Source: Rhodospirillales bacterium (lineage in GTDB: Bacteria; Pseudomonadota; Alphaproteobacteria; Rhodospirillales; Rhodospirillaceae). From it: 64,000 nucleotides of DNA. Made by a program: the position numbers and the translations under genes. Below, piece by piece: positions 8,953-19,100 of the stretch (its first letter is position 1; each line of letters starts with the position of its first letter). The notes under the pieces were generated by a model. It worked only from the letters and a program-made list of their open reading frames with translations, searched no databases and had not been told where the DNA came from. The stretch lies in assembly GCA_028278135.1 (NCBI GenBank), contig JANQEW010000008.1, forward strand, positions 1 to 64,000, written 5' to 3'.

Positions 8953-9267
8953 TTTACAAAGAGGGAGACTTTTTTTATGGTTTCTCCACTATGGAGCGGT
9001 TCCACAGCCTCAAGCGATTGAAGAAGGTTTAGTATCATGACAGTGAATGTGCCAAAAGCGCCGGGGAAATTGCCTGCGCCTAGGCTGTTGGGACTTGCCG
9101 ATCGTCGGGACAGCGTGACTCATTTGACCGTTGATGTCCAGAGAGACAGGCGCAGGGACGCTTTCCAAAGCCGGCGCCAGTTTCTGGCCTGCACGGCAGG
9201 AGGGTGTCTTTACAGCCTGTCCGCTTACGGTAACGACTTTTCGCTCTCAATGACAACGAGGTCTATT

Positions 9268-9864
9268 ATGGCGTTAGAACTGCCATCCCTGCCATACCTG
9301 CCTAACGCGCTGGAACCATATATCTCGGCTCGTACTCTTGAGTTTCACCATGGGAAGCATCATGCGACTTATGTCGCTAATACCAATGCCCTGACCAAGG
9401 ATACACCGCTGGCAGGCAAATCTTTAGAAGATGTCATCAAAGCCACGGCCGATGACACGGAAAAAACTGGCCTCTTCAATAATGCAGCCCAGGTCTGGAA
9501 TCACACGTTCTTCTGGAACAGTATGAAGCCCGGTGGTGGTGGTGTGCCCACAGGGGACCTAGCGAGCTGGATCAATGGCACATTTGGGTCTCTGGAGAAC
9601 TTCAAGGAAAATTTTAAGAAAGCTGCTGTAACACAATTTGGAAGTGGATGGGCGTGGTTAGTACTTGAAAACGGAACACTGAAAGTGACTCAAACCGCTA
9701 ATGCGGATACACCTCTTGTGCATGGGCAGAAGGCTTTGCTCACCTGCGACGTCTGGGAACATGCTTATTACCTGGATTATCAGAATCGCCGTCCGGATTT
9801 CGTTCAGGCCTTCCTGGATCATCTAGTCGACTGGGATGCCGTGACCAGAGCTCTCTCTACCTAA
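9268..9864 (+). CDS. sodB: Superoxide dismutase, Fe/Mn family
   Basis: Dismutates superoxide. The 198-aa core starting at 9268 (MALELPSLPYLPNALEPYIS) has the standard N-terminus and metal ligands H27 (FHHGKHH), H79 (WNHTFFW), D161 and H165 (CDVWEHAYYLDY). GGGGV in the middle and QFGSGWAWL support the Fe-type. A GAGG sits six bases before 9268. The frame is open upstream to an ATG at 9037, adding 77 residues with S45-R-R-Q-F-L followed by a mildly hydrophobic stretch, so a longer, exported form cannot be excluded. Confidence 0.93.
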   Translation: MALELPSLPYLPNALEPYISARTLEFHHGKHHATYVANTNALTKDTPLAGKSLEDVIKATADDTEKTGLFNNAAQVWNHTFFWNSMKPGGGGVPTGDLASWINGTFGSLENFKENFKKAAVTQFGSGWAWLVLENGTLKVTQTANADTPLVHGQKALLTCDVWEHAYYLDYQNRRPDFVQAFLDHLVDWDAVTRALST

Positions 9865-9910
9865 CCACTGCTGCCTAAAGAGACAGACGGTTCCATGATG
9901 CTCTCGCAAC

Positions 9911-9941
9911 GACAGGACTGACCTCGTGGCTAGGTCCTGTC
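9911..9941 (+). terminator. Candidate hairpin after sodB
   Basis: GACAGGAC (9911-9918) pairs perfectly with GTCCTGTC (9934-9941) across a 15-nt loop, 46 bp after the sodB stop. No T-tract follows, so it would be a weak terminator or an mRNA-stabilising end. Confidence 0.3.
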
Positions 9942-10017
9942 CTCTCAGGGAGGGATCCCTCACAGCATGTGTGAGGCGTCATGATACGCCCATGTCATCC
10001 CCCATAGGCTCGATGTC

Positions 10018-10037
10018 CATAGGGCAACATAGGGCAA
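10018..10037. repeat. Perfect 10-bp tandem duplication
   Basis: CATAGGGCAA at 10018-10027 and 10028-10037 in the sodB-dapF spacer. Confidence 0.9.
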
Positions 10038-10187
10038 ATGACAAGTGGCGACGCATGAGATCGAGAACAGGATAGGGATAGAGAGTTTCGAAGTACTCTC
10101 GCCGAGAAAAGTCATAAGTTGTCATGAACCGCAGAGACAGTGGAAAATGATTAGGCCTCTCATGCCCCCCCTAAATGACTTTCCTGT

Positions 10188-11060
10188 ATGAGCATGCTCC
10201 GCTGCAACGGCCCTTCCTTTGTCAAGATGCATGGGCTCGGCAATGATTTTGTCGTGTTGGATCATCGTCAGTCACCTCTTCTCTTGGATAGAGCAGCTGT
10301 TCGTGCTATTGCAGACCGCCGTACAGGGGTTGGTTGCGACCAACTCATCATGCTGGTGCCGCCACGCACGACAGGAGCAGATGTGTTCATGGTCATCTGC
10401 AATGCTGATGGGAGCAACGCCGCGGCCTGCGGTAATGCAGCCCGCTGTGTTGGCGCTCTGCTCATGGACGAGCTCAAACGCAATACCCTGATCATTGAAA
10501 CGCTGGCCGGCCTACTCCATCTCTGTCGGAGTAAGGATGGCTTAGTGACGGTCAACATGGGAGTAGCCCGGCTGGATTGGCGCGATATTCCTCTCTCCCA
10601 TGCCATGGACACTCTTCATCTTCCATTGAGAGCTGGACCACTCACTGATGCAGTCTGTGTCTCCATGGGGAATCCACATACAGTGTTCTTTGTCCCTGAA
10701 GCAGAGGCAGTGGATCTTGCAACCTTTGGTCCAAGACTCGAAAGCAATGATTTGTTCCCTGAGAAAACAAACGTAGAAATAGCACAGATGACAGGAAATT
10801 CCTTATTACGTGTTCGTGTATGGGAACGAGGGGTGGGAATCACCCGTGCCTGCGGCACTGGAGCATGTGCTGCGGTCGTAGCAGCAGTGCGCCGCGGTCT
10901 GCTCCCTAGTCGACAGGCAGAGGTGCTCCTGGATGGCGGATCGCTCTCTATCCTATGGTCAGATAACGAGCAGGTCATCATGACAGGTCCAGCGGTCGCC
11001 AGTTTCGTTGGCACTCTACAGTGGACACCAGGTGATCATCCAAATGGAGAGTGCCCCTGA
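10188..11060 (+). CDS. dapF: Diaminopimelate epimerase
   Basis: Converts LL- to meso-diaminopimelate for lysine and peptidoglycan. The 290-aa product begins with FVKMHGLGNDFVV and carries both catalytic cysteines: C81 in AACGNAARC and C222 in RACGTGACAA. The two half-barrels are complete. It overlaps mtaB by 10 bp; dapF-mtaB-ftsY form one overlapping run, a common alphaproteobacterial order. Confidence 0.96.
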   Translation: MSMLRCNGPSFVKMHGLGNDFVVLDHRQSPLLLDRAAVRAIADRRTGVGCDQLIMLVPPRTTGADVFMVICNADGSNAAACGNAARCVGALLMDELKRNTLIIETLAGLLHLCRSKDGLVTVNMGVARLDWRDIPLSHAMDTLHLPLRAGPLTDAVCVSMGNPHTVFFVPEAEAVDLATFGPRLESNDLFPEKTNVEIAQMTGNSLLRVRVWERGVGITRACGTGACAAVVAAVRRGLLPSRQAEVLLDGGSLSILWSDNEQVIMTGPAVASFVGTLQWTPGDHPNGECP

Positions 11061-12334
11061 CACCGCCTAGAATCGTTACTTTTGGTTGTCGCACCAACAT
11101 GTTCGAATCTGAACTGATGCGCCAGTACGCCACGGCAGCGAGTCTTTCTGAAGCAACGATCATCGTTAACACCTGTGCCGTCACAAACGAAGCTGAGCGA
11201 CAGGCACGCCAAGCGATACGCCGCCTGAAGAGAGCACAGCCAGAAGTACGCATCATCGTCACCGGCTGTGCGGCCCATCTGCAGCCAGAGCGTTTCACAG
11301 CCATGCCAGAAGTTGATATGGTACTCGACAATACGGAGAAACTCCTGGCTGCCAACTGGATGGGCGATAAGATACGATCTGATCAGAGAGAAAAACAAAA
11401 AAAAGATCTCTATAATTGCTGTTCTGCTGAACCCTTGCTGGCCGCGTTTACGGAACGCACACGTGCTTTTTTGCCAGTACAGCAGGGCTGTAATCACCAC
11501 TGTACATTCTGTACCATTCCTTTCGCCCGTGGTCCAAGTCGCAGTCGTCCGCCGACACAAGTGGTAGCTCAGGCTTCCGCACTCGCTGCTGCTGGCTATC
11601 GTGAGTTCGTGCTGACAGGTATTGACCTGACCGCCTATGGTCTTGACCTGTCAGTAGAGGATCAGCAGACCCGCCCCTATGGAGTTGGCCGCCTGGTTGA
11701 AAGACTCCTGCGAGAGGTGCCTGGCCTGGAGCGGTTACGCTTATCCTCACTGGATCCAGCAGAGATTGAGGAAGAGTTATTGACGATCTTCTTGGCCGAT
11801 CGTCGGCTCATGCCTCATATGCACTTAAGTATACAGGCTGGCGACGACATGATTCTGAAAAGGATGGGGCGGCGTCATGGCCGCGCCGATGTCATCCATG
11901 TCGCAAGGCGTCTGCGGACGGTACGGCCAGACGTGACGTTGGGGGCTGACCTGATTGTCGGATTTCCTACAGAAACTGAGGAGATGTTCGCGCACACCCT
12001 CCACTTAGTAGAAGAGTGTGGCTTGACACATCTCCACATCTTCCCGTTCTCCGCGCGACCAGGGACAGCGGCCGCTCGCATGCCGGCCGTGGCCAGTGCT
12101 GTGGTGCGAGAGCGTGCCGCCCGTCTGCGTGCTGTTGCCGCAGAATCCCTGGCTTGCTTTCTGGCCTGCCGTGTTGGCAGTGTAGCCAACGTACTGTTAG
12201 AGAAGCCTCACTTTGGCTACAGCGAGGACTATCTTCCCGTAAGGTTGTCTTTTGCTGGTAGACCCGGTAAAATAGTGCGTGTACGTATCACTACAGCCAA
12301 CAAAACTTCTCTTTACGGAGAGATTCTCCCATGA
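11051..12334 (+). CDS. mtaB: tRNA t6A37 methylthiotransferase MtaB
   Basis: Adds a methylthio group to t6A37 in tRNAs decoding ANN codons. It is a 427-aa MiaB-family protein. The N-terminal UPF0004 domain contributes cysteines in TFGCRTN, VNTCAVT and TGCAAHL for one [4Fe-4S] cluster. The radical SAM motif is QQGCNHHCTFC (C147, C151, C154), followed by RGPSRSR; a TRAM-like tail closes the protein. Start is GTG at 11051 inside dapF; the stop overlaps the ftsY ATG (ATGA). Confidence 0.94.
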   Translation: MPLTPPRIVTFGCRTNMFESELMRQYATAASLSEATIIVNTCAVTNEAERQARQAIRRLKRAQPEVRIIVTGCAAHLQPERFTAMPEVDMVLDNTEKLLAANWMGDKIRSDQREKQKKDLYNCCSAEPLLAAFTERTRAFLPVQQGCNHHCTFCTIPFARGPSRSRPPTQVVAQASALAAAGYREFVLTGIDLTAYGLDLSVEDQQTRPYGVGRLVERLLREVPGLERLRLSSLDPAEIEEELLTIFLADRRLMPHMHLSIQAGDDMILKRMGRRHGRADVIHVARRLRTVRPDVTLGADLIVGFPTETEEMFAHTLHLVEECGLTHLHIFPFSARPGTAAARMPAVASAVVRERAARLRAVAAESLACFLACRVGSVANVLLEKPHFGYSEDYLPVRLSFAGRPGKIVRVRITTANKTSLYGEILP

Positions 12335-13647
12335 ATGAGAGACCGTCTGATTCTGAGACTCCTACGCTCACCGGTGTGGTGCCTCTGAAGAAAAAAGGCT
12401 TGCTATCCTGGCTGCGCCGTGACCGGAGGGAGGAGGCGTCTGCCCCTTCTGGGAGTTCATCGCCTGTGCCGCCTCAAAACCTGGCGCAGGTCACCTCCTC
12501 TGTCGTCATCGAGGAGACGGCAGGATGTCTCAAGGAAAACACAGCCGCTCCCCAAGCTCACCAGTCCGAATCTCTCGGGACGATCACAGAGGAATCATCT
12601 GCTGTGCCTGACGCAGAATCGGCTCCTGCGCCATCCGTTCCACGTCCGCTTGCCACGGCTGGAGCAGCAGAAATCTCTGCGGCGAAGAGAGGTGTCACCG
12701 CAGACAGCGGAGACACGGGTGTCGCCTCGCAACATTGGTTTCTCCGCTTAAAGACAAGCCTGCACCGTTCATCCAGTCGGCTCACACAGGGAATCGTGAC
12801 CCTCTTTACCAAACGTCGTCTTGACAGTGAGGCTCTTGAAGAACTGGAGGAGCTGCTGATCGCAGCTGATCTCGGCGTCACGACTGCAGCCAACCTGGTC
12901 GCCAACTTAGCCAGAATCCATTTCAATCAAGAAGTGAATCATTCAGAAATTCGTTTTATTATAGCTGAAAATATTAGCAAGATTCTTGAAAAAGTAGAAA
13001 AACCATTAAAGATAGATCATACGGCAAAGCCTCATATCATACTAGTCGTCGGCGTCAACGGCTCCGGGAAGACCACGACCATAGGCAAGATGGCGCGTCA
13101 ATTCCGCGATGGCGGTCTGCAGGTCTCCCTGGTGGCCGGTGATACCTTCCGTGCCGCGGCCGTTGAGCAATTGATGATATGGGGCGAACGCAGTGGTTGC
13201 CCTGTGATGGCCCGTTCCACAGGAGCTGATGCTGCGGGGCTTGCTTTTGACGCCCTGAAAGAAGCTAGGGCTCGGGGGGATGATGTCCTATTAATTGATA
13301 CAGCTGGCCGTTTACACAACAAGGGCCATTTGATGCCAGAGCTGGAAAAAATCGTCCGCGTCTTGCAGAAACTCGCACCTGCTGCCCCACATACAGGTCT
13401 CTTAGTACTCGATGCTACGGTTGGTCAGAATGCACACAGGCAGGTAGATGTTTTCCGAGAGTTGACTAGTGTCAATAGCTTAGCAGTGACGAAACTAGAC
13501 GGTACTGCCCGTGGTGGAGTCCTGGTCGCACTTGCTGAAAAATTTCAGCTGCCTGTACACTACGTTGGTATCGGAGAAAAAGTGGAAGACTTACGCCCCT
13601 TCTCCGCTCGTGACTTCTCCCGCGGCTTGCTCGGATTGGACGCATAA
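12331..13647 (+). CDS. ftsY: Signal recognition particle receptor FtsY
   Basis: Membrane-associated GTPase that docks SRP-ribosome complexes at SecYEG. It has an unconserved Ser/Pro/Ala-rich N-terminus (about 1-135), then the N domain and the G domain with GVNGSGKTTTIGK at about residue 238, DTFRAAA, DTAGRLHNK (about 326), TKLDGTARGG and GIGEKVEDL. The product is 438 aa. The start codon overlaps the mtaB stop, consistent with translational coupling. Confidence 0.96.
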   Translation: MNERPSDSETPTLTGVVPLKKKGLLSWLRRDRREEASAPSGSSSPVPPQNLAQVTSSVVIEETAGCLKENTAAPQAHQSESLGTITEESSAVPDAESAPAPSVPRPLATAGAAEISAAKRGVTADSGDTGVASQHWFLRLKTSLHRSSSRLTQGIVTLFTKRRLDSEALEELEELLIAADLGVTTAANLVANLARIHFNQEVNHSEIRFIIAENISKILEKVEKPLKIDHTAKPHIILVVGVNGSGKTTTIGKMARQFRDGGLQVSLVAGDTFRAAAVEQLMIWGERSGCPVMARSTGADAAGLAFDALKEARARGDDVLLIDTAGRLHNKGHLMPELEKIVRVLQKLAPAAPHTGLLVLDATVGQNAHRQVDVFRELTSVNSLAVTKLDGTARGGVLVALAEKFQLPVHYVGIGEKVEDLRPFSARDFSRGLLGLDA

Positions 13648-13657
13648 AACAAGAGTG

Positions 13658-13677
13658 AGTGATGAGTAGTGATGAGT
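13658..13677. repeat. Perfect 10-bp tandem duplication
   Basis: AGTGATGAGT at 13658-13667 and 13668-13677, eleven bases after the ftsY stop codon. Confidence 0.9.
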
Positions 13678-13788
13678 GAGAAAAAGAAAAACTGTCTCCA
13701 CTGGCCTCCTTAATGAAGGGAGAGGACTCTCGTGGCTTTTTTCGCAGTGCGCATCGCTGGATATTCCTGGAACATCGCCCCTGATCAA

Positions 13789-14733
13789 TCAGACGGATAG
13801 ATCGATCATCGCATGCACGTGCGCTGTAACGCTATGATAAAGCGCGCTCATGTCATACCCGCCTTCCAGGACAGACACGATCCGACCGCCACAATATTCT
13901 GCCGCGACCTGTCCTATGGCACGGGTGACCCAGTCAAAATCTGTCTCAACCAGATTAAGACTCGCAAGAGGATCACGGGTATGGGCGTCAAAGCCAGCGG
14001 AGAAAAGTAAGAAGTCTGGTTTGAAAGCTCGCAGCGCTGGTAAGATATGGACAGTCACACTATGGCGAAAATCCTCTGATCCGCTCCCCGGCGCAAGGGG
14101 CACGTTGACAATATTGTTAGCACAGCCCCTTTCGTGCGGTGTTCCAGTGCCGGGATAGCAAGGGGATTGGTGAGTCGAGGCATAGAACATGTTGGCGTCG
14201 TTCCAGAAGGCCGCTTGTGTGCCGTTGCCATGATGAACATCGAAATCTACCACTGCTACCCGTCGTAATCCATGACAGGCGCGCGCATGATAGGCACCTA
14301 TAGCCACATTGTTAAAGAGACAGAAACCCATGGCGCTGGTGGGCTCAGCGTGGTGTCCAGGTGGACGCACGGCACAGAAAGCATTACGTGTCATGCCACC
14401 AGCGACAGCATCGACTGCTGCTAGTACGGCTCCCACAGCCCGCAAGGCAGCTTGCCCCGAATGGGGAGACAGGACTGTATCCGAATCCAGATAGTGGTAG
14501 CCGTTTTTTGGCACGGATGTGAGAATCCTTTCAACATAGGAGCACGGATGTACGCGTTCAATGGGCGCTAAAGCCGCCAGCGGTGCTTCCTGGCGTCTGA
14601 GTAAAAGGCCAAATTTTTGTTCTTCATCCTCTAAAGCCCGGGAAATGGCTACTAACCGTTCAGGGCGTTCTGGGTGATAAGAACCAGTATCGTGCTGTGT
14701 ACAGGTTGGATGAGAGACGATTAAAGTTGACAT
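13789..14733 (-). CDS. Histone deacetylase family protein (acetoin-utilisation AcuC / acetylpolyamine amidohydrolase type)
   Basis: Zn-dependent deacetylase fold, 314 aa. Visible features are YHPERPERL near residue 20, the catalytic pair H127-H128 in RPPGHHAEP, GFCLFNNVAIGA, and the zinc-binding D165/H167 in VVDFDVHHGNG; a conserved FSAGFDAH and VLEGGYD follow. Bacterial members deacetylate acetyl-CoA synthetase or polyamines; the acs gene in this window is a possible but unproven substrate. Start 14733 is chosen because AAGGA precedes it and the family N-terminus fits. Confidence 0.9.
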   Translation of the reverse strand: MSTLIVSHPTCTQHDTGSYHPERPERLVAISRALEDEEQKFGLLLRRQEAPLAALAPIERVHPCSYVERILTSVPKNGYHYLDSDTVLSPHSGQAALRAVGAVLAAVDAVAGGMTRNAFCAVRPPGHHAEPTSAMGFCLFNNVAIGAYHARACHGLRRVAVVDFDVHHGNGTQAAFWNDANMFYASTHQSPCYPGTGTPHERGCANNIVNVPLAPGSGSEDFRHSVTVHILPALRAFKPDFLLFSAGFDAHTRDPLASLNLVETDFDWVTRAIGQVAAEYCGGRIVSVLEGGYDMSALYHSVTAHVHAMIDLSV

Positions 14734-14883
14734 TATGGTATCCTTCCTTCTCAGCGCTTCCCATGAAGCCGGGGCAGGAGTGGAGGAACACTCTTTTCCT
14801 CTCCTCTTCCTCATGATAAGTGGCACACACCGATTCTAGTTGGGGTATTCTGAACTTTTTCTCTAATCCTGCGAGGTAGCGCA

Positions 14884-16104
14884 GTGAATGGTCTGTTGAC
14901 TGTATTCCGGTCTGTTTGTGGCGTCTGGATAAGAAGAGCGTACTGGACAAAGCTCCTAACGTTTGTACTTTTTTGGGCAGGTGGGACAGATCAGGCTCTG
15001 GCCACCCCTATCAGTACAAAAGGCAATGAGCAGATTCTAGTTGTTGCGGACACCGTCATTTTAGAAGCAGCAACACGAAGCCTCCCAGTGGTAGGACGGC
15101 TTGTCTCCCTACAGGCAGGTGCGATCGCAGCAGAAACAAGCGGATCAATCACCCGGGTAGCCGTCGACGTGGGGGATAGAGTGACCATGGGCCAAGTACT
15201 AGCACAGCTAGACACTAATGGTTTGGGTTGGCGCCGGCAAAGTGAGATGGCCACCCTAGCAGAAAGACGGGCCAGGGCAACGGAAGCAGAAGCCCACTTG
15301 CACATCGCCGAGGTCGAACTACAGCGGCTCGGGAAACTGCGCCAATCTGCCGCCTTTCCACTCGCGAGATATGAAGATAAAGCCGGTGAGGTCAAGCGGT
15401 TACGGGCGGCTACGCAGGCCGCTTGGGCCACCGTTGATCATGCTTTTGCTACAGTACGTCTGGCTGAGGTTGAACTGGCCAAGGCCGAGATCAAAGCTCC
15501 CTACCCTGGAGTGGTGCGCCGACGTTACGTTGAGGTAGGGTCTTACATTGCCACAGGCGCTCAGGTTGTTGAGGTCGTCAATGACTGCAATATGGAGGTT
15601 GAAGCTGATATAGCAGTAGAATATCTCACGGGTGCTGTGCCAGGCACTCAGGTCGTTGTCCGGATGACCTCTGGCCTGAAAAGGCCGGCAATCGTACGGG
15701 CGATCATGCCGGATGAAGACCCCAAAACACGAACAAGATTGGTGCGCTTTGTCTTTGACAGGCAGCCAGATTCTGAGCTAGCGGCCAACCAGAGTGTCGT
15801 TGTGCTCTTGCAGGTAGGGAATCGTCACAAGGTCCCTACCGTGTCTAAGGATGCTATCATCCATCGTGAGAATCAGAGTGTTGTTTTCGTCATCGAGGAA
15901 GGGATCGCAAAACTACGACCCCTGCAGTTAGGGGGCAGTGTAGGGGGACGATTCGTCGTCGAGCGTGGTCTAAAGTCTGGGGAATTAGTTGTCGTTCGCG
16001 GTAACGAAAAGTTGCTCCCTGGCCAGGCAGTACGTTTGCTAGCCAGCAGCATCCCCACTCAAAAGAGCAGCGGCAGCAGTCACAAAGGAAAGTCCGACAG
16101 ATGA
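14884..16104 (+). CDS. RND efflux membrane-fusion protein (HlyD/AcrA family)
   Basis: Periplasmic adaptor joining an inner-membrane RND pump to an outer-membrane channel. The 406-aa product has an N-terminal hydrophobic export segment, a split lipoyl domain (GSITRVAVDVGDRVTMGQVLAQLD and IKAPYPGVVRRRYVEVGSYI halves) around a short alpha-helical hairpin rich in Ala, Arg and Glu, and a beta-barrel. Start is GTG with GAGG eight bases upstream. Its stop overlaps the pump gene (ATGA). No TolC-like gene is nearby. Confidence 0.9.
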   Translation: MNGLLTVFRSVCGVWIRRAYWTKLLTFVLFWAGGTDQALATPISTKGNEQILVVADTVILEAATRSLPVVGRLVSLQAGAIAAETSGSITRVAVDVGDRVTMGQVLAQLDTNGLGWRRQSEMATLAERRARATEAEAHLHIAEVELQRLGKLRQSAAFPLARYEDKAGEVKRLRAATQAAWATVDHAFATVRLAEVELAKAEIKAPYPGVVRRRYVEVGSYIATGAQVVEVVNDCNMEVEADIAVEYLTGAVPGTQVVVRMTSGLKRPAIVRAIMPDEDPKTRTRLVRFVFDRQPDSELAANQSVVVLLQVGNRHKVPTVSKDAIIHRENQSVVFVIEEGIAKLRPLQLGGSVGGRFVVERGLKSGELVVVRGNEKLLPGQAVRLLASSIPTQKSSGSSHKGKSDR

Positions 16105-19100
16105 TTCTGATCCGACTCTCTATTATCCGACCTCTTGCCGTGATCGCGGTGGTTTTGATGATCGTTCTGTTCGGTGTGGCAGGATTGTGGCGTATCCCCG
16201 TTCAGCTTATCCCCAATGTGCATGAGCCAGCTGTCACTGTCACTACTGGATGGCCTGGCGCTTTCCCCGCAGAAATTGAACGAGAAATTCTCGACCGTCA
16301 GGAAGAGGCCCTGAAAGGCCTGTCCGGCATGCGCAACATTTACGGGGCAGCCCGGAAAGGAATGGCCACGATCACCCTTGAATTTTCCGCCGGTACAGAT
16401 ATGAACAGCGCGCTGCTCCGAACAGCCAATCAGCTGCAGCAAATTAGTGGCAGCTATCCAAAAGAGGCTGGACAGCCAAAGTTATGGATGGCGAGCAGTG
16501 AGGATCAGCCGATGGCCATCCTCGTTCTGAGCCGCCTGCCAGGCAACGATCGGCCTATCAGCACTTATGGCGACTTCATTGATAATGTTGTCCGTGAGCG
16601 CCTTGAACGTGTTCCCGGTGTAGCGAGTGCAGACGTTTACGGTGGAAAACCACGTGAATTGCAGATTAAGATTGATCCTATAGCTCTAGCAAGCTACAAC
16701 CTCACTGTGCCCAATGTGATAGAGGCCTTATCTCGCGCTAATATTGCTTCCTCTGTCAGTGAAATAGATGAAGGCAAGCGTCGCTATGTCGTGCGGATGA
16801 CCAATGAATTAGCGACACCAGAACAGGTGAAAGCAGTACTACTCCGTGCGACGGAAGCAAATGGCCGTATCAGCCGGATTACAGTGGGTGATGTGGCAAC
16901 GGAGGTGAGTTTCACTCATAAAGAGTGGCGGTTTGTTGTCCGCTATCTGGGGCAGCCCGCCATGAGCATCTATATTGTGCGTGAGCTCAGCGCCAACGCC
17001 CTCCAAACCATGCGTGGGATCTGGGCCGTCATGACAGAATTGAACAGGAATGTGCTCCAACAGGAAGGGCTATTCCTGGAACTGAGCTATGATGAGAGTC
17101 TCTACATCAATGCCGCTATTGATATGGTGATGCAGAACATCTACATAGGCGGCCTGCTGGCGTCTATCGTTCTGCTCTTATTCCTGCGATCACTGTCAGC
17201 GACAGTCATAGTCGTTCTCTCTATTCCAGTTTCTATTATCGGTGCATTTATCGGGATGGCCCTGCTAGGGCGGACTCTCAATGTGATCTCTCTCGCCGGC
17301 ATGGCATTTGCGGTCGGTATGGTGGTCGATGCAGCCATAGTTGTGTTAGAAAACATTTTTAGGTTGAGACAAAATGGTTATTCACGTGGAGAAGCAGCAT
17401 ATACTGGAACTGTACAAGTATGGGGTGCAGTTCTAGCGTCTGCTCTGACAACCGTCATGGTCTTCATTCCCGTTCTCACTCTGGAACTGGAAATTGGTCA
17501 GGTGTTCCGTGATATTGCCATTGCTCTCTCTGTGACAGTCCTCTTGTCGCTTGTCGTGGCTGTGACTGTTATTCCGGCTCTTGCCTGTCGCTTGCTCGGC
17601 GATTCAACGTCTTTTAAGAGTTTCTCAAAAATAGAAATACCTGTTATAGATAACATTGCAAGACTTTTTGTAACTTTTGTTATAAGATTTATCCGGCGTG
17701 TTTCCGCGAGCAGGTTGCGAGCCGTCCTGGTGATTGGGACCACAACACTGATTCTTGGCATCATCAGCTGGCTCTTGCTACCACCTTTCGATTATCTACC
17801 CCATGGCAGTTACAATGCAATGTCCGTTTACATCAGATTACCGTCAGGTTACAACTTGGAAAGTACTATAGCTATAGCTGATACTATCGAAAATAGAATG
17901 CGCCCTCTATGGACAAGCGGCGCTGATCTACCGCCCGAGCTGGCCCGGCTGCCAAAAATAAAGATGTTTTTTCTGCGCGCGTTCCGTGGTGGTGTCTTCA
18001 TTGAAATAACAACCGTCGATCCTCGACGGACAACAGAGTTGAGGCCGCTCCTCTATGAGGCTATTCACCACGAGCCTGGCGCCGTTGGCTACATTATGCA
18101 GCCGCCACTGCTGAAAAGTATAGGTGGAATGGGAAGTACAGGGGGGGGACTCGGCCTCAATGTGTCTGGCCACGACTTGAAACAAATTTTGGAAGTCGCA
18201 CGGCGGACGAGTCAGCTCTTCAAGGAAAGACTGCCACCCCAAAAGGGGTATATGCCGTATTCTCGGTCAGCGCTGGAGCTAGGCGTCCCGGAAGTCCGGA
18301 TAACACCTGATCCCTTGCGACTCGCTGATGCGGGACTCACAGCACAGCACCTGAGCCAGACAGTGAGTGCATTCAGTAGCAACGGTTTGCAGGTCGATGA
18401 GATTCTCGTGGATGGTCACCGCATACCCATGATCTTACGCGGACCAGAAAGTCATATTACGAGAACACAAGATATTGATGTAATACCTATAGTAACAGAA
18501 ACAGGTCGCACTCTACCACTTTCCGCTTTGGCTGACATCACAATGACCGCAGGCCCCACAGAGATCTTGCATGTTGAGCGACGGCGTACGGTCTCCTTAG
18601 GCATTGGTTTGGCACCTAGCATTTCGCTGGAAACGGGAATTGAACAGGTGCAGACACAGATCGTCGACACCCTGCGAGCGGAAGGGTTACCTCCCGGTAT
18701 CACACTGGCGCTGTCCGGAAGTGTTGACATGCTAACGGAAGCCTGGGATGCGGTGATGTGGCAGCTTTTACTAGCTTTAAGTATATGCTATCTTTTAATG
18801 GTAATTTTATATGAGAGTTTTATATACCCTTTGCTGATTCTTATTGCTGTTCCGCAAGCCACTGCTGGAGCAGTCATAGGGATCATTATTCTTAACTTCT
18901 GGGAATCTTACCCGCTCGACATGCTGACGCTGTTAGGATTTGTCATTCTGATAGGGACTGTGGTCAACAATGCTATCCTGATAGTCCACCAAACATTGCA
19001 CCATGTACGTGTCGACTCTATGGTGGTTAACGCTGCTATAGAGTCAGCGGTCCGTAGCCGTCTGCGTCCCATTTTTATGACAACCCTGACAACGTTATTC

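Larger units (their letters stand above)
8700..9267. other. Long spacer between rsfS and sodB, no confident gene
   Basis: The usual rsfS neighbour rlmH is not recognisable here. The stretch holds a short signal-peptide-like reading frame (8753-8863), two tandem duplications (8860-8881 and 8922-8952), and a 77-codon open extension of the sodB frame from 9037 with a Tat-like motif. The rest shows no motif I recognise. Confidence 0.6.
9865..10187. other. Spacer between sodB and dapF, no gene
   Basis: No coding potential recognised. It contains a hairpin at 9911-9941, a 10-bp palindrome AGGGATCCCT (9951-9960) and a perfect 10-bp tandem duplication at 10018-10037. Confidence 0.7.
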
